From: Paradevosia shaoguanensis
GTDB lineage: Bacteria; Pseudomonadota; Alphaproteobacteria; Rhizobiales; Devosiaceae
Assembly: GCF_016801025.1 (NCBI RefSeq)
Contig: NZ_CP068983.1
Location: 124,001 to 188,000 of the forward strand
DNA: 64,000 bases
Reading direction: 5' to 3'
Part shown: piece by piece, positions 27,069-37,473 of the stretch
How the letters are laid out: each line of letters begins with the position of its first letter
Position numbering within the stretch: the stretch's first letter is position 1
Notes under the pieces: generated by a model
The model's database searches: none
What the model was told of the DNA's origin: nothing
The model's input: the letters and a program-made list of their open reading frames with translations, nothing else
Position numbers and translations under genes: made by a program

Positions 27069-27455
27069 ATGCCGCATTTTTCGATCGAATATTCTGCCAA
27101 TCTCGACGAGCGCGTCGACATGCAGGCGCTTTGCGCGCTGATTTCGCTCACAGTGCTGGAGACCGGGCTCTTCGAGGTCGGGGCGGTGCGCGTGCGGGCT
27201 TTCCGGGCCGAGGCCTACAGCATCGCCGACGCCCTGCCCGAGAACGGCTTCATCGACATGTCCTTCCGTATCGGCCAGGGCCGGACGGATGAAGAGAAGC
27301 GACGAACCGGCGAGGCGATCTTCAAGGCAGTGGGCGACTATCTCGCGCCGCTCTTTGACACCCCCCATTTCGCCCTTTCGCTCGAGATCCGGGAAATTCA
27401 TCCGGACCTGAGCTGGAAGAAGAATGCCATCCACCCCCGCCTGCGCGGCAAGTAA
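27069..27455 (+). CDS. hpaF: 5-carboxymethyl-2-hydroxymuconate delta-isomerase
   Basis: 128-aa tautomerase-fold enzyme. PHFSIEYSANL at the N-terminus provides the Pro1 that acts as general base after Met removal, and EIREIHPDLSWKKNAIHPRL is at the C-terminus, as in the HpaF/CHMI family. Acts after HpaE in the homoprotocatechuate pathway. ATG at 27069 with GGAGGGAG upstream. First gene of the operon running to hpaI. Confidence 0.92.
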   Translation: MPHFSIEYSANLDERVDMQALCALISLTVLETGLFEVGAVRVRAFRAEAYSIADALPENGFIDMSFRIGQGRTDEEKRRTGEAIFKAVGDYLAPLFDTPHFALSLEIREIHPDLSWKKNAIHPRLRGK

Positions 27456-27469
27456 ACGGTACGACTGCC

Positions 27470-28987
<1,518 letters not shown>

Positions 28988-29075
28988 AAAGCCCCGGGCC
29001 TTTGATTTCGATCAAGGCGGCGCTCCGCGGGAGGAGCAACGTCGCCGCGGCGCCCACGCGCCGACAGGAGGAAAA

Positions 29076-30056
29076 ATGTCTCTACCCAAACCCGTTCTCT
29101 ACCCGCCGTTCAACATCGTGCGCCTCAGCCACGTGGAACTGGCCGTTACCGATCTTGCCAAATCCCGCGCCTTCTATGTCGATACGCTCGGCCTGCAGGT
29201 GACTGACGAGACCAAGGACACGATCTACCTGCGTGCGCTCGAGGAGCGCGGTCACCATTGCATCGTGCTGCGCAAGTGCGAGCGCGCCGAAGCGCGCGAC
29301 CTGGGTTTCAAGGTGTTCGACGACGAGGACCTCGACAAGGCGGCGCATTTCTTCAAGGGCAAGGGCCTGCCGGTGGAATGGGTCGAGCGCCCCTACCAGA
29401 GCCGCACGTTCCGCACGCATGACCCGCACGGCATTCCGCTCGAATTCTATTCGAAGATGGAGCGCCTGCCGCCGATCCACCAGAAATACGCGCTCTACAA
29501 AGGGGTGAAGCCCCTCCGCATCGACCACTTCAACTGCTTCTCGCCCAATGTCGACGAGTCCGTTGCTTTCTATAACGAAATCGGCTTCCGGGTGACCGAA
29601 TATACCGAGGACGCCGAGAGCGGGCGGCTGTGGGCGGCGTGGACGCATCGCAAGGGCGGCGTGCACGATATCGCCTTCACCAATGGCCGCGGCCCGCGCC
29701 TGCATCACGTCGCGTTCTGGGTGCCGACCCCGCTCAACATCATCGACCTGCTCGACCTCATGGCCACGACCGGCTGGGTCGCCAATATCGAGCGCGGGCC
29801 GGGGCGGCACGGCATTTCCAACGCCTTCTTCCTTTACGTCCGCGACCCGGATAATCACCGCATCGAGATCTATTGCTCGGACTACCAGACGGTGGACCCG
29901 GACCTCGAACCGATCCGCTGGGACCTCAAGGACCCGCAGCGGCAGACCCTGTGGGGCGCACCCGCGCCGCGCTCGTGGTTCGAGGAAGGGAGCTCCTTCG
30001 CCGATGCGAAGGTGCGCGATCCGGAGCTGGCAGCCCAGCCCATCATCGCACCCTGA
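29076..30056 (+). CDS. hpaD: 3,4-dihydroxyphenylacetate 2,3-dioxygenase (VOC type)
   Basis: 326-aa extradiol ring-cleavage dioxygenase made of two vicinal-oxygen-chelate modules. Metal ligands read as H151 (RIDHFN), H211 (LHHVAF) and E264 (HRIEIY), with a second-sphere His at 197 (VHD). This is the Brevibacterium/Arthrobacter-type enzyme, not the LigB-type HpaD of E. coli, although the other pathway genes are E. coli-like in order and type. Cleaves homoprotocatechuate to CHMS. AGGAGG precedes the ATG. Confidence 0.94.
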   Translation: MSLPKPVLYPPFNIVRLSHVELAVTDLAKSRAFYVDTLGLQVTDETKDTIYLRALEERGHHCIVLRKCERAEARDLGFKVFDDEDLDKAAHFFKGKGLPVEWVERPYQSRTFRTHDPHGIPLEFYSKMERLPPIHQKYALYKGVKPLRIDHFNCFSPNVDESVAFYNEIGFRVTEYTEDAESGRLWAAWTHRKGGVHDIAFTNGRGPRLHHVAFWVPTPLNIIDLLDLMATTGWVANIERGPGRHGISNAFFLYVRDPDNHRIEIYCSDYQTVDPDLEPIRWDLKDPQRQTLWGAPAPRSWFEEGSSFADAKVRDPELAAQPIIAP

Positions 30057-30077
30057 TCCCCGCAACCGGAGGCTTTC

Positions 30078-31508
30078 ATGAACAACGACGATTTCCGCTC
30101 CTGGTCCACCAAGGCCGCGCAATGGGGCGTGGATTATCGCGAAGGCCTCCGAGAGCGACCGGTGCGCGCGCCGCTGGTGCCCGGCAAGGTGCTCAACGCC
30201 CTGCCCTCGGTTCCGCCCGAAAAGGCCGAGCCGATGGAGAAGATCTTCGCCGATTTCGAAAATCTCATCGTGCCGGGAATGACGCATTGGCAGCATCCCC
30301 GGTTCTTCGCCTATTTCCCCGCCAGCGCCGCGCCGCCCTCGGTGATCGCCGAGTACCTGGTGGCGGCAATGGGCGCGCAGTGCATGCTGTGGCAGACCTC
30401 GCCGGCGGCGACAGAACTCGAAATCCGCATGATCGACTGGCTGCGCCAGGCAATCGGACTGCCGCAGGGATTTGGCGGCGTCATCCAGGATTCGGCCTCG
30501 TCCTCGACGCTGGCTGCGGTGCTGACCATGCGCGAGCGCGCGCTCGAATGGCATGGCAATGCCAAGGGCCTCGCCGCCAACCCGCAATTGCGGGTCTATA
30601 GCTCCAGCCTCGTCCATACCTCGATCGACCGGGCGATCTGGATTTCGGGTATCGGGCAGGAAAACCTCGTCCGCATTCCGGCCGTAGGCGCGCTGCAGTC
30701 GATGGACCCGGCGGCGCTTGAAGCAGCGATCGTGGCCGACAAAGCTGCCGGCTTCCTGCCGGCGGGCATCGTGGCCTGTGTGGGCTCGACCAGCGTGGGC
30801 TCGACCGACAATATCCGCGCCGTCTGCGAGATCGCCAAGCGGCACGGGCTTTATGTCCATGTCGATGCGGCATGGGCCGGTTCGGCGATGATCTGCCCGG
30901 AATTCCGGCACTTCTGGGACGGGATCGAGATGGCGGATTCGGTCGTCTTCAACCCGCATAAATGGCTCTCCGTGCAGTTCGACTGCTCGGCGCATTTCGT
31001 GCGCAATCCCGAAGACCTGGTGCGCACGCTCGCCATCAAGCCGGAATATCTCAAGACGCACGGCCATGACGGCGTGGTCAATTTCTCGGAATGGTCGGTG
31101 CAGCTCGGCCGCCGGTTCCGGGCGCTGAAACTCTGGTTCGTGCTGCGCGCGGAAGGGCTCGAGGGCCTGCGCACCATGATCCGCAATCACGTCAAATGGG
31201 CCGAGAAGCTGGCCCGGCGCCTCAAGGCGGAGCCGGATTTCGAGATCGCCAGCGAGCCGATGCTGTCGCTGTTCTCGTTCCGCTACACCCCGCGCGGCGC
31301 AGCCGACCTCGACGCGCTCAATCTCGCGCTGGTCAACGCCATCAACGATGACGGACGCATCTATCTCACGCAGAGCACTTTCGAGGGCAAGCTCGTCATC
31401 CGCTTCCAGGCCGGCCATTCGGACATGACCGAGGCCGATGCCGATGTCGCGTTCGACACCATTGTCGAGATCGCCCGTTCCCTCGCAATCGAGAAGAAGA
31501 CCGCATGA
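30078..31508 (+). CDS. Aromatic-L-amino-acid decarboxylase (AADC type)
   Basis: 476-aa PLP enzyme of group II decarboxylases, very like animal and plant AADCs. The PLP Lys is K295 in FNPHKWL, the cofactor Asp is in HVDAAWAG (D263), and VHTS (H180) stacks on PLP. Tyr324 in the flexible loop (KPEYLKT) and H180 are the residues typical of true decarboxylases rather than aldehyde synthases, so the product should be an amine (tyramine, dopamine or similar). It sits between hpaD and the semialdehyde dehydrogenase with a 4-bp overlap, so it is cotranscribed with the meta pathway, an unusual position. Confidence 0.92.
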   Translation: MNNDDFRSWSTKAAQWGVDYREGLRERPVRAPLVPGKVLNALPSVPPEKAEPMEKIFADFENLIVPGMTHWQHPRFFAYFPASAAPPSVIAEYLVAAMGAQCMLWQTSPAATELEIRMIDWLRQAIGLPQGFGGVIQDSASSSTLAAVLTMRERALEWHGNAKGLAANPQLRVYSSSLVHTSIDRAIWISGIGQENLVRIPAVGALQSMDPAALEAAIVADKAAGFLPAGIVACVGSTSVGSTDNIRAVCEIAKRHGLYVHVDAAWAGSAMICPEFRHFWDGIEMADSVVFNPHKWLSVQFDCSAHFVRNPEDLVRTLAIKPEYLKTHGHDGVVNFSEWSVQLGRRFRALKLWFVLRAEGLEGLRTMIRNHVKWAEKLARRLKAEPDFEIASEPMLSLFSFRYTPRGAADLDALNLALVNAINDDGRIYLTQSTFEGKLVIRFQAGHSDMTEADADVAFDTIVEIARSLAIEKKTA

Positions 31509-32962
31509 AACTCAAGGATTCGACGCTTCTCCGGCAGGCCGCCTATGTCGCGGGCCGCTGGATCGAGGCCAAGGCGCCCGCTGTCGTCGCCGTGACCAAC
31601 CCCGCCACCGGCGAGGTGATCGGCAACGTGCCCAGGCTCGGCGCCGCTGAAACGCGCGAGGCCATCGAGGCGGCGCGAGTCGCGCAGGTGGAATGGGCCG
31701 GGCGGACTGCCAAGGAGCGCTCGGTGATCCTGCGGCGCTGGTTCGAGCTGATGATGGCCAACCAGGACGACCTGGGGCTTATTCTCACGCTCGAACAGGG
31801 CAAGCCGCTGGCCGAGGCCAAGGGCGAGATCGCCTATGGCGCCAGCTTCATCGAATGGTTCGCCGAGGAGGCTCGGCGGGTCTATGGCGACATCATTCCG
31901 GGCCATCAGCGCGACAAGCGCATCATGGTGCTCAAGCAGCCGATCGGCGTGGTTGGGGCTATCACGCCCTGGAATTTTCCCAACGCGATGATCACGCGCA
32001 AGGCGGGGCCGGCACTGGCGGCGGGTTGCGCCATGGTGCTCAAGCCTGCTTCGCAGACGCCGTTTTCGGCCATTGCGCTGGCGGTGCTGGCCGAGCGCGC
32101 GGGTGTCCCGGCGGGGCTCTTCAGCGTGCTCACCGGCTCGGCTTCCGAGATCGGGGCGGAGATGACGGCCAACCCCACCGTCCGCAAGATCACGTTCACC
32201 GGCTCGACCGAGATCGGAGCGCAGCTCTTTGCGCAGAGCGCGCCGACTATCAAGAAGCTCGGGCTGGAACTGGGTGGCAATGCGCCCTTCATCGTCTTCG
32301 ATGACGCCGATCTCGATGCGGCGGTCGAAGGTGCGCTGATCGCCAAGTTCCGCAACAATGGCCAGACCTGCGTCTGCGCCAACCGCATCTATGTGCAGGA
32401 GGGCGTCTATGACGCCTTCGCCGAAAAGCTCGCGACGGCCGTGGCAAAGCTCAAGATCGGCAATGGTCTCGATGATGGCGTGGTGCTCGGTCCCCTCATC
32501 GACGACAAGGCCGTTGCCAAGGTCGAGGAGCATATCGCCGACGCGTTGGGCAAGGGCGCGCAGGTGAGCCTTGGCGGCAAGCGCCATGCGCTGGGCGGCA
32601 CGTTTTTCGAGACCACGATCCTCACCGGCGTGACGCCCGAGATGGCGGTGGCCCGCGAGGAGACGTTCGGCCCCCTCGCCCCGCTTTTCGCCTTCAAGGA
32701 CGAAGCGGATGTGATCGCGCAGGCCAACGACACGGAATTCGGGCTCGCCTCCTATTTCTACGCGCGCGATCTCGCCCGTGTCTGGCGCGTGGCCGAGGCG
32801 CTCGAATACGGCATGGTCGGGGTCAATACCGGCCTCATCTCCACTGCCGAAGCGCCGTTCGGCGGCATCAAGTCCTCGGGCCTGGGCCGGGAAGGCTCGA
32901 AGTACGGCATCGAGGAGTTCACCGAGATCAAATATGTCTGCCTCGGCGGCATAGCGGCCTAA
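31505..32962 (+). CDS. gabD: Succinate-semialdehyde dehydrogenase
   Basis: 485-aa NAD(P)-dependent aldehyde dehydrogenase of the GabD group. It shows TLEQGKPLAEAKGEI, ITPWNFPNAMITRK, catalytic Glu in LELGGNAP and catalytic Cys in NGQTCVCANR. It starts with ATGA overlapping the decarboxylase stop. In this operon it would oxidise the succinic semialdehyde released by HpaI, passing carbon to succinate. Action on an arylacetaldehyde is also possible but less likely from sequence. Confidence 0.9.
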   Translation: MKLKDSTLLRQAAYVAGRWIEAKAPAVVAVTNPATGEVIGNVPRLGAAETREAIEAARVAQVEWAGRTAKERSVILRRWFELMMANQDDLGLILTLEQGKPLAEAKGEIAYGASFIEWFAEEARRVYGDIIPGHQRDKRIMVLKQPIGVVGAITPWNFPNAMITRKAGPALAAGCAMVLKPASQTPFSAIALAVLAERAGVPAGLFSVLTGSASEIGAEMTANPTVRKITFTGSTEIGAQLFAQSAPTIKKLGLELGGNAPFIVFDDADLDAAVEGALIAKFRNNGQTCVCANRIYVQEGVYDAFAEKLATAVAKLKIGNGLDDGVVLGPLIDDKAVAKVEEHIADALGKGAQVSLGGKRHALGGTFFETTILTGVTPEMAVAREETFGPLAPLFAFKDEADVIAQANDTEFGLASYFYARDLARVWRVAEALEYGMVGVNTGLISTAEAPFGGIKSSGLGREGSKYGIEEFTEIKYVCLGGIAA

Positions 32963-32974
32963 GGAACAAGAACA

Positions 32975-33847
32975 ATGAGCAAATACGGACGCCTCGCCAC
33001 CGTCACGGCCGCCGGCAAGACCCGGTATGGCGCCATCACCGATGCCGGCTTCGTAGACTTGACGCGCACCGAGTGGCCAAGCCTGCGCGAAGTGATCGAG
33101 GCCGGGGTGCTGCGGCAGCTCGTGGACGAGGCAGCGGGCAAACCGGCGGATTTCGCCGAGGGCGAATTCACCTATGCCATTCCGGTGCCATCGCCCGAAA
33201 AGATCATCTGCGTGGGGGTCAACTACCCGGACCGCAACGAGGAATACAAGGACGGCCAGGCCGCGCCCTCCAATCCCTCGCTGTTCCCGCGCTTTGCGCG
33301 CTCGTTCGTCGGGCACGACGTGCCGCTGACGCGCCCCACGGTTTCGCCACAGCTCGACTACGAGGGCGAGGTGGTGCTGGTGATCGGCAAGAGCGGGCGG
33401 CACATTTCGGAGGCCGCCGCGCTCGACCATGTCGCGGCGCTGACGCTTTGCGATGAAGGCACCGTGCGCGACTGGGTGCGACACGCCAAGTTCAACGTGA
33501 CGCAGGGCAAGAATTTCGACGGCACCGGCTCGATCGGCCCGTGGCTCGTCCCCTATGTCTCGGAAGACCAGATCGCCGATATCCGGCTCACCACGCGCGT
33601 CAACGGCGAGATCCGCCAGGACGATCGGACCAGCCGCATGATCTTCGGCTTCCGCAAGCTCATCAATTACATCTCGACCTTCGCCACGCTCGTGCCCGGC
33701 GACGTGATCGTGACCGGCACGCCGACCGGTGCCGGTGCACGGTTCGACCCGCCGATCTGGCTCAAGCCGGGCGACACGATCGAGGTCGAGGCAGAAGGGA
33801 TCGGCACGCTGCGGAATGGCGTGGTCGACGAAGGAGTATCCGCATGA
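32975..33847 (+). CDS. hpaG: FAH-family isomerase/decarboxylase
   Basis: 290-aa fumarylacetoacetate-hydrolase-fold protein. The metal-binding YEGEVVLVIG and GPWLVP blocks and the C-terminal TGTPTGAGARF are typical. In the homoprotocatechuate pathway it would act as 5-oxopent-3-ene-1,2,5-tricarboxylate decarboxylase. It has one FAH domain, whereas E. coli HpaG has two fused ones; with HpaF separate, a single domain is enough. It overlaps hpaH (ATGATGA). Confidence 0.85.
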   Translation: MSKYGRLATVTAAGKTRYGAITDAGFVDLTRTEWPSLREVIEAGVLRQLVDEAAGKPADFAEGEFTYAIPVPSPEKIICVGVNYPDRNEEYKDGQAAPSNPSLFPRFARSFVGHDVPLTRPTVSPQLDYEGEVVLVIGKSGRHISEAAALDHVAALTLCDEGTVRDWVRHAKFNVTQGKNFDGTGSIGPWLVPYVSEDQIADIRLTTRVNGEIRQDDRTSRMIFGFRKLINYISTFATLVPGDVIVTGTPTGAGARFDPPIWLKPGDTIEVEAEGIGTLRNGVVDEGVSA

Positions 33848-34647
33848 TGACCCCGCAAGAGGTCGAAGACGCCGCCGCGCGGCTTTTCGAGGCTGAACGC
33901 ACCCGCACGCAGGTACGCATCCTGAGCCTGGATTATCCGCAGGCGACGATGGACGACGCCTATGCCGTGCAGGCAGCCCTCGTACGCCGCAAGATCGCGG
34001 CTGGACGCAAGGCCAGGGGCTGGAAGATCGGGCTCACGTCCAAGGCAATGCAATATGCGCTCAACATCAACGTGCCGGATTCGGGCATCCTGCTCGACGA
34101 CATGTTCTTCCCGGACAGCGCCACCATTCCGGCCGACCGCTTCATCCAGCCGCGCGTGGAAGCCGAGATCGCCTTCGTCATGAAGTCGGACCTCAAGGGG
34201 CCGGACGTCAACATCTTCGACGTGCTCAACGCCACCGACTTCATCACCCCGGCCATCGAAATCCTCGATACGCGCATCCAGCGCGTGGACCCGGAGACCA
34301 AGAAGGTGCGGACCTTCTTCGATACCATCGCGGACAATGCCGCCAATGCCGGCATCATCACCGGTGGCCGCCCCGTGCGTCCGCTCGATGCCGACATGCG
34401 CTGGATCGGCGCGATCCTGCTGCGCAATGGCGAGATCGAGGAGACGGGCCTGGGTGCGGGCGTGCTCAACCATCCGGCCGCAGGCATTGCCTGGCTGGCG
34501 AACCGGCTGGCGCAGTATGGCTCTTCCATTTCAGCCGGTGACGTGGTGCTTTCGGGCTCATTCATCCGACCGGTCGAGGCCCGGCACGGCGACACCATCG
34601 TCGCCGATTTCGGCCCCTACGGCACGGTCAGCGCCTATTTCGCCTGA
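33844..34647 (+). CDS. hpaH: 2-oxo-hept-4-ene-1,7-dioate hydratase
   Basis: 267-aa hydratase of the HpaH/MhpD family. [16 protein letters not shown] near residue 55, the metal-site [15 protein letters not shown] near residue 100 and EILDTRIQ are conserved. Adds water to 2-oxohept-4-ene-1,7-dioate before aldol cleavage. The start at 33844 overlaps the upstream stop; the open frame reaches further 5' only as antiparallel noise. Confidence 0.92.
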   Translation: MMTPQEVEDAAARLFEAERTRTQVRILSLDYPQATMDDAYAVQAALVRRKIAAGRKARGWKIGLTSKAMQYALNINVPDSGILLDDMFFPDSATIPADRFIQPRVEAEIAFVMKSDLKGPDVNIFDVLNATDFITPAIEILDTRIQRVDPETKKVRTFFDTIADNAANAGIITGGRPVRPLDADMRWIGAILLRNGEIEETGLGAGVLNHPAAGIAWLANRLAQYGSSISAGDVVLSGSFIRPVEARHGDTIVADFGPYGTVSAYFA

Positions 34648-34658
34648 GGATTTTCGAT

Positions 34659-35456
34659 ATGCCTGCTCCCCTTAACAAGTTCAAAGCCGCCATCGCCCAT
34701 GGCGACCGCCAGATCGGCCTCTGGCTGGGCATGGCCAATGCCTATGCCGCCGAACTGTGCGCGGGGGCGGGTTTCGACTGGGTGGTGGTCGATGGCGAGC
34801 ATGCGCCCAACACCCTGCCCGTGATGGCAGCCCAGTTGCAGGCCATCGGTGACAAGACCCATCCCGTGGTGCGCGCGCCGATCGGGGAAACCTGGATCAT
34901 CAAGCAGCTTCTCGATATCGGGGCGCAGACCGTGCTCGTGCCGATGGTCGAGACTGCCGAGCAGGCGCAGCAACTGGTGCGTGCCATGAACTACCCGCCC
35001 AAGGGCGTGCGCGGCGTCGGCGCGGCCATGGCCCGCGCCTCGGCCTTCAACCGTATTCCCGACTATTTGACGACGGCCAACGAGCAGATGTGCCTGCTGG
35101 TGCAGCTCGAAAGCCGGGCGGCGATGGCGAACCTCGAGGCTATTGCTGCGGTCGAGGGCGTGGACGGCGTCTTCATCGGACCATCGGACCTGGCAGCGGA
35201 TATGGGCTTTCTTGGCAGGCCGGGAGCGCCGGAGGTGCAGGCGGTGGTCGAGGACGGGCTGGCCCGCATCATCAAGGCGGGGAAGCCGGCCGGCATACTC
35301 ACCGCCGACAACGCGCTGGCGCAGCGTTATCTCGATCTTGGCGCGAGCTTCGTGGCCGTGGGCACCGATGTGACGCTCTTCTCGCAGGCGACGAGCGCGC
35401 TTGCGGCGAAGTTCAAGAGCGTGCCGGCACCGGCCAAGGGCGCCAGCGGCTATTGA
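34659..35456 (+). CDS. hpaI: 4-hydroxy-2-oxoheptanedioate aldolase
   Basis: 265-aa class II pyruvate aldolase of the HpcH/HpaI family, producing pyruvate and succinic semialdehyde. The catalytic His is H48 (VDGEHAPN), with the conserved Arg R72 and metal ligands E151 (QLES) and D177 (GPSDL). Last gene of the hpa operon. Its stop abuts the stop of the convergent permease gene with no base between, so transcription terminators must lie within coding DNA or be Rho-dependent. Confidence 0.93.
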   Translation: MPAPLNKFKAAIAHGDRQIGLWLGMANAYAAELCAGAGFDWVVVDGEHAPNTLPVMAAQLQAIGDKTHPVVRAPIGETWIIKQLLDIGAQTVLVPMVETAEQAQQLVRAMNYPPKGVRGVGAAMARASAFNRIPDYLTTANEQMCLLVQLESRAAMANLEAIAAVEGVDGVFIGPSDLAADMGFLGRPGAPEVQAVVEDGLARIIKAGKPAGILTADNALAQRYLDLGASFVAVGTDVTLFSQATSALAAKFKSVPAPAKGASGY

Positions 35457-37217
35457 TCAGGGCGGCCAGACCAGCATCAGCGCAGGAACGGCCGTCAGCA
35501 CCACGAGGATCGATAACGGCAGGCCAAGCCGCCAATAGTCGCCGAAGCGATAGCCGCCCGGACCCATGACCAGTGTATTGCACTGGTGCCCGATGGGCGT
35601 GAGGAAATCGCACCCTGCCCCGATGGCTACGGCCATCAGGAACGGCTCCGGCCGCAGGCCGAGGCCACCGGCAAAGGTGGCGGCGATGGGCGCCATCACC
35701 AGCACGGTTGCCGCGTTGTTGAGGAAAGGCGTCACCGCCATGGCCACGACGAGGATCAGCGCCAGCGCGCCATAAGGCGGCAGCACCGAGGCGACGCCGG
35801 ATAGCCATGTGCCGATGAGCGCCGTCGCGCCTGTGGTCTGCAGCGATTGGCTGACGGGGATGAGCGCGGCAAGCATCACCAGGATAGAGGCATCAAGGCG
35901 CGAATAGACTTCGCGCAGCGGCAGGGCGCCAGTGATGACCATCATCAGGGCCGCCGTGAAGAAGGCCACAGGCACCGTGACCGCGCCCACGGCTGTTGCC
36001 GCCATCGCCGCGAGCAGGATGACGATGGGGGCGATGCCGTTGCGGAAGCTGCCGAGGCGCAGGCCGCGCTCGATGAGCGGCAGGCAGCCCCATTCCTGGA
36101 GCAGTTCGGGCAGCGTGCCGACAGGGCCACGCAGCAGGATCACGTCGCCATCCTCGAAGCGGATGGAGCCGAGACGCTGGGTGAAGCGGGTTTCGCGGCG
36201 GCTGATCGCCAGCAGGTTGACCCCGCTCATGTCGAACAACAGCAATTCCTTGGCCGTGCTGCCGATAAGTCGAGAATTGACGCCGACCACGGCCTCGACC
36301 GTTTCGGTGCGTGCCTCATCCTGGATGCTTTCCTGGCGGCTATGCGACAGCGTGAGGCCGCCGCGGGCGACTGCCTTGTCCAGCGCTTCCGGCTCGCCTT
36401 CGAGGATGAGGATATCGCCCTGGCGCAGCACGGCGTCGGGAAACGGCGTACGACGGCGGCCGTTGGTATCGAGGAGACTCGTCACCATCAGCCGGCCGCC
36501 GCCGAGCTTCTGGAGATCGCCGACGGTCTTGTCGATCGAGGATGAGCCCTCGGGGACGCGGGCTTCGGTGGTGTAGTTCTTGATCGCCACCGCCTCCTGG
36601 ATGGAGGCGTTCTCGCGCCGGCGCTCGGGCAACAGGCGATAGCAGAGCACGAGGAAGATGACGCCAACCACCGCCAACAGCGCGCCGACGGGCGTGAAAT
36701 CGAACATCGTGAAGCTCTCGCCGGTGAGTTCGACGCGCAGGCGAGAGACGATGATATTGGGCGAGGTGCCGATCTGGGTCATCAGGCCGCCCAGGAGCGA
36801 GCCGAACGACATCGGCATCAGGAACATGGAGGGCGAGACGCCGGAGCGCGTGGCCATCTGCAGCGCGATCGGCATCATGATAGCCAGCGCGCCGATATTC
36901 TTGATGAAGGCAGAGAGCATCGTGACCGTGAGGACGAGCAGAATCAATTGCGAGCGCGGCCGCGAAAGGTTGGGCGCGAGGCGGTTGATGGCCACCTCCA
37001 TGACGCCGGAACGGGCAACGGCCGCGCTCACCACCAGCGCGCTGGCGACGATGATGACGATATCGTCCGAAAAGCCCGAAAACGCCTCGCCGACCGGCAC
37101 GATGCCGACGGCTACCGAGATGACCAGGGCCCCGGCCGCCACCAGGTCGTAGCGGATTCGTCCCCATACGAACGCAATCATCATCAGTGCGATGACTACG
37201 AACGACAACACCTGCAT
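35457..37217 (-). CDS. SLC13/DASS-type permease with RCK_C domains
   Basis: 586-aa inner-membrane protein. Two blocks of hydrophobic segments (about residues 1-200 and 395-586) flank a central soluble region with two TrkA-C (RCK_C) domains, a layout seen in bacterial SLC13-like proteins. TQIGTSPNIIVSR in the first half and FLTPIGHQCNTLVMGPG near the end are the paired substrate/sodium motifs. Likely a sodium-driven importer of an anion or organic acid. The start is uncertain: ATG 37217 begins at the first membrane helix, while a GTG three codons earlier or longer forms up to 37355 are open. Confidence 0.83.
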   Translation of the reverse strand: MQVLSFVVIALMMIAFVWGRIRYDLVAAGALVISVAVGIVPVGEAFSGFSDDIVIIVASALVVSAAVARSGVMEVAINRLAPNLSRPRSQLILLVLTVTMLSAFIKNIGALAIMMPIALQMATRSGVSPSMFLMPMSFGSLLGGLMTQIGTSPNIIVSRLRVELTGESFTMFDFTPVGALLAVVGVIFLVLCYRLLPERRRENASIQEAVAIKNYTTEARVPEGSSSIDKTVGDLQKLGGGRLMVTSLLDTNGRRRTPFPDAVLRQGDILILEGEPEALDKAVARGGLTLSHSRQESIQDEARTETVEAVVGVNSRLIGSTAKELLLFDMSGVNLLAISRRETRFTQRLGSIRFEDGDVILLRGPVGTLPELLQEWGCLPLIERGLRLGSFRNGIAPIVILLAAMAATAVGAVTVPVAFFTAALMMVITGALPLREVYSRLDASILVMLAALIPVSQSLQTTGATALIGTWLSGVASVLPPYGALALILVVAMAVTPFLNNAATVLVMAPIAATFAGGLGLRPEPFLMAVAIGAGCDFLTPIGHQCNTLVMGPGGYRFGDYWRLGLPLSILVVLTAVPALMLVWPP

Positions 37218-37371
37218 GGACGTCACGAAGCGGGGACTCCCAGGTAACTCAAGGACTTGCTCTAGATCAGGCGAACGCGCTCGGCCGCGCTTCGTTGCAC
37301 GGACGGTATTCGGGCGGGCTACGCGCCGCAATCCCCAACGAGGAATAAGCGCCATATTGGGGCTGCGCAGT

Positions 37372-37397
37372 TACTTAACACGTGAACTATATTGACA
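37372..37397 (+). promoter_or_regulatory. HpaR-like operator with -35, amidohydrolase promoter (S3)
   Basis: TACTTAAC-ACGTGAA-CTATA-TTGACA. Matches S1 at 23 of 26 and S4 at 22 of 26 positions. The dyad centre at 37380.5 is 63.5 bp from the centre of the downstream GGTTC repeat, exactly the same spacing as at 50.6 kb. It lies in the 256-bp divergent gap between the SLC13 and amidohydrolase genes. Confidence 0.65.
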
Positions 37398-37435
37398 AGC
37401 CTGCCCTGCCTGCCCCAATCTATATTTGGATTTGC

Positions 37436-37452
37436 GGTTCATTTATTGAACC
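37436..37452 (+). promoter_or_regulatory. Inverted repeat GGTTCA-N5-TGAACC
   Basis: GGTTCATTTATTGAACC, a perfect 6-bp inverted repeat with a 5-bp AT spacer, ending 21 bp before the amidohydrolase ATG and just upstream of its ribosome site. Related sites occur at 26358 and 50670. Confidence 0.6.
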
Positions 37453-37473
37453 ACCAAGGGAGGGGCGAATTCG

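Noticed and set aside
29082-31418. Long minus-strand open frame opposite hpaD and the decarboxylase
   Set aside because: Antisense shadow of two clear enzymes, no homology and no ribosome site.
31361-33484. Long minus-strand open frame opposite gabD and hpaG
   Set aside because: Antisense shadow; composition rich in His, Arg and Gly without domain signature.
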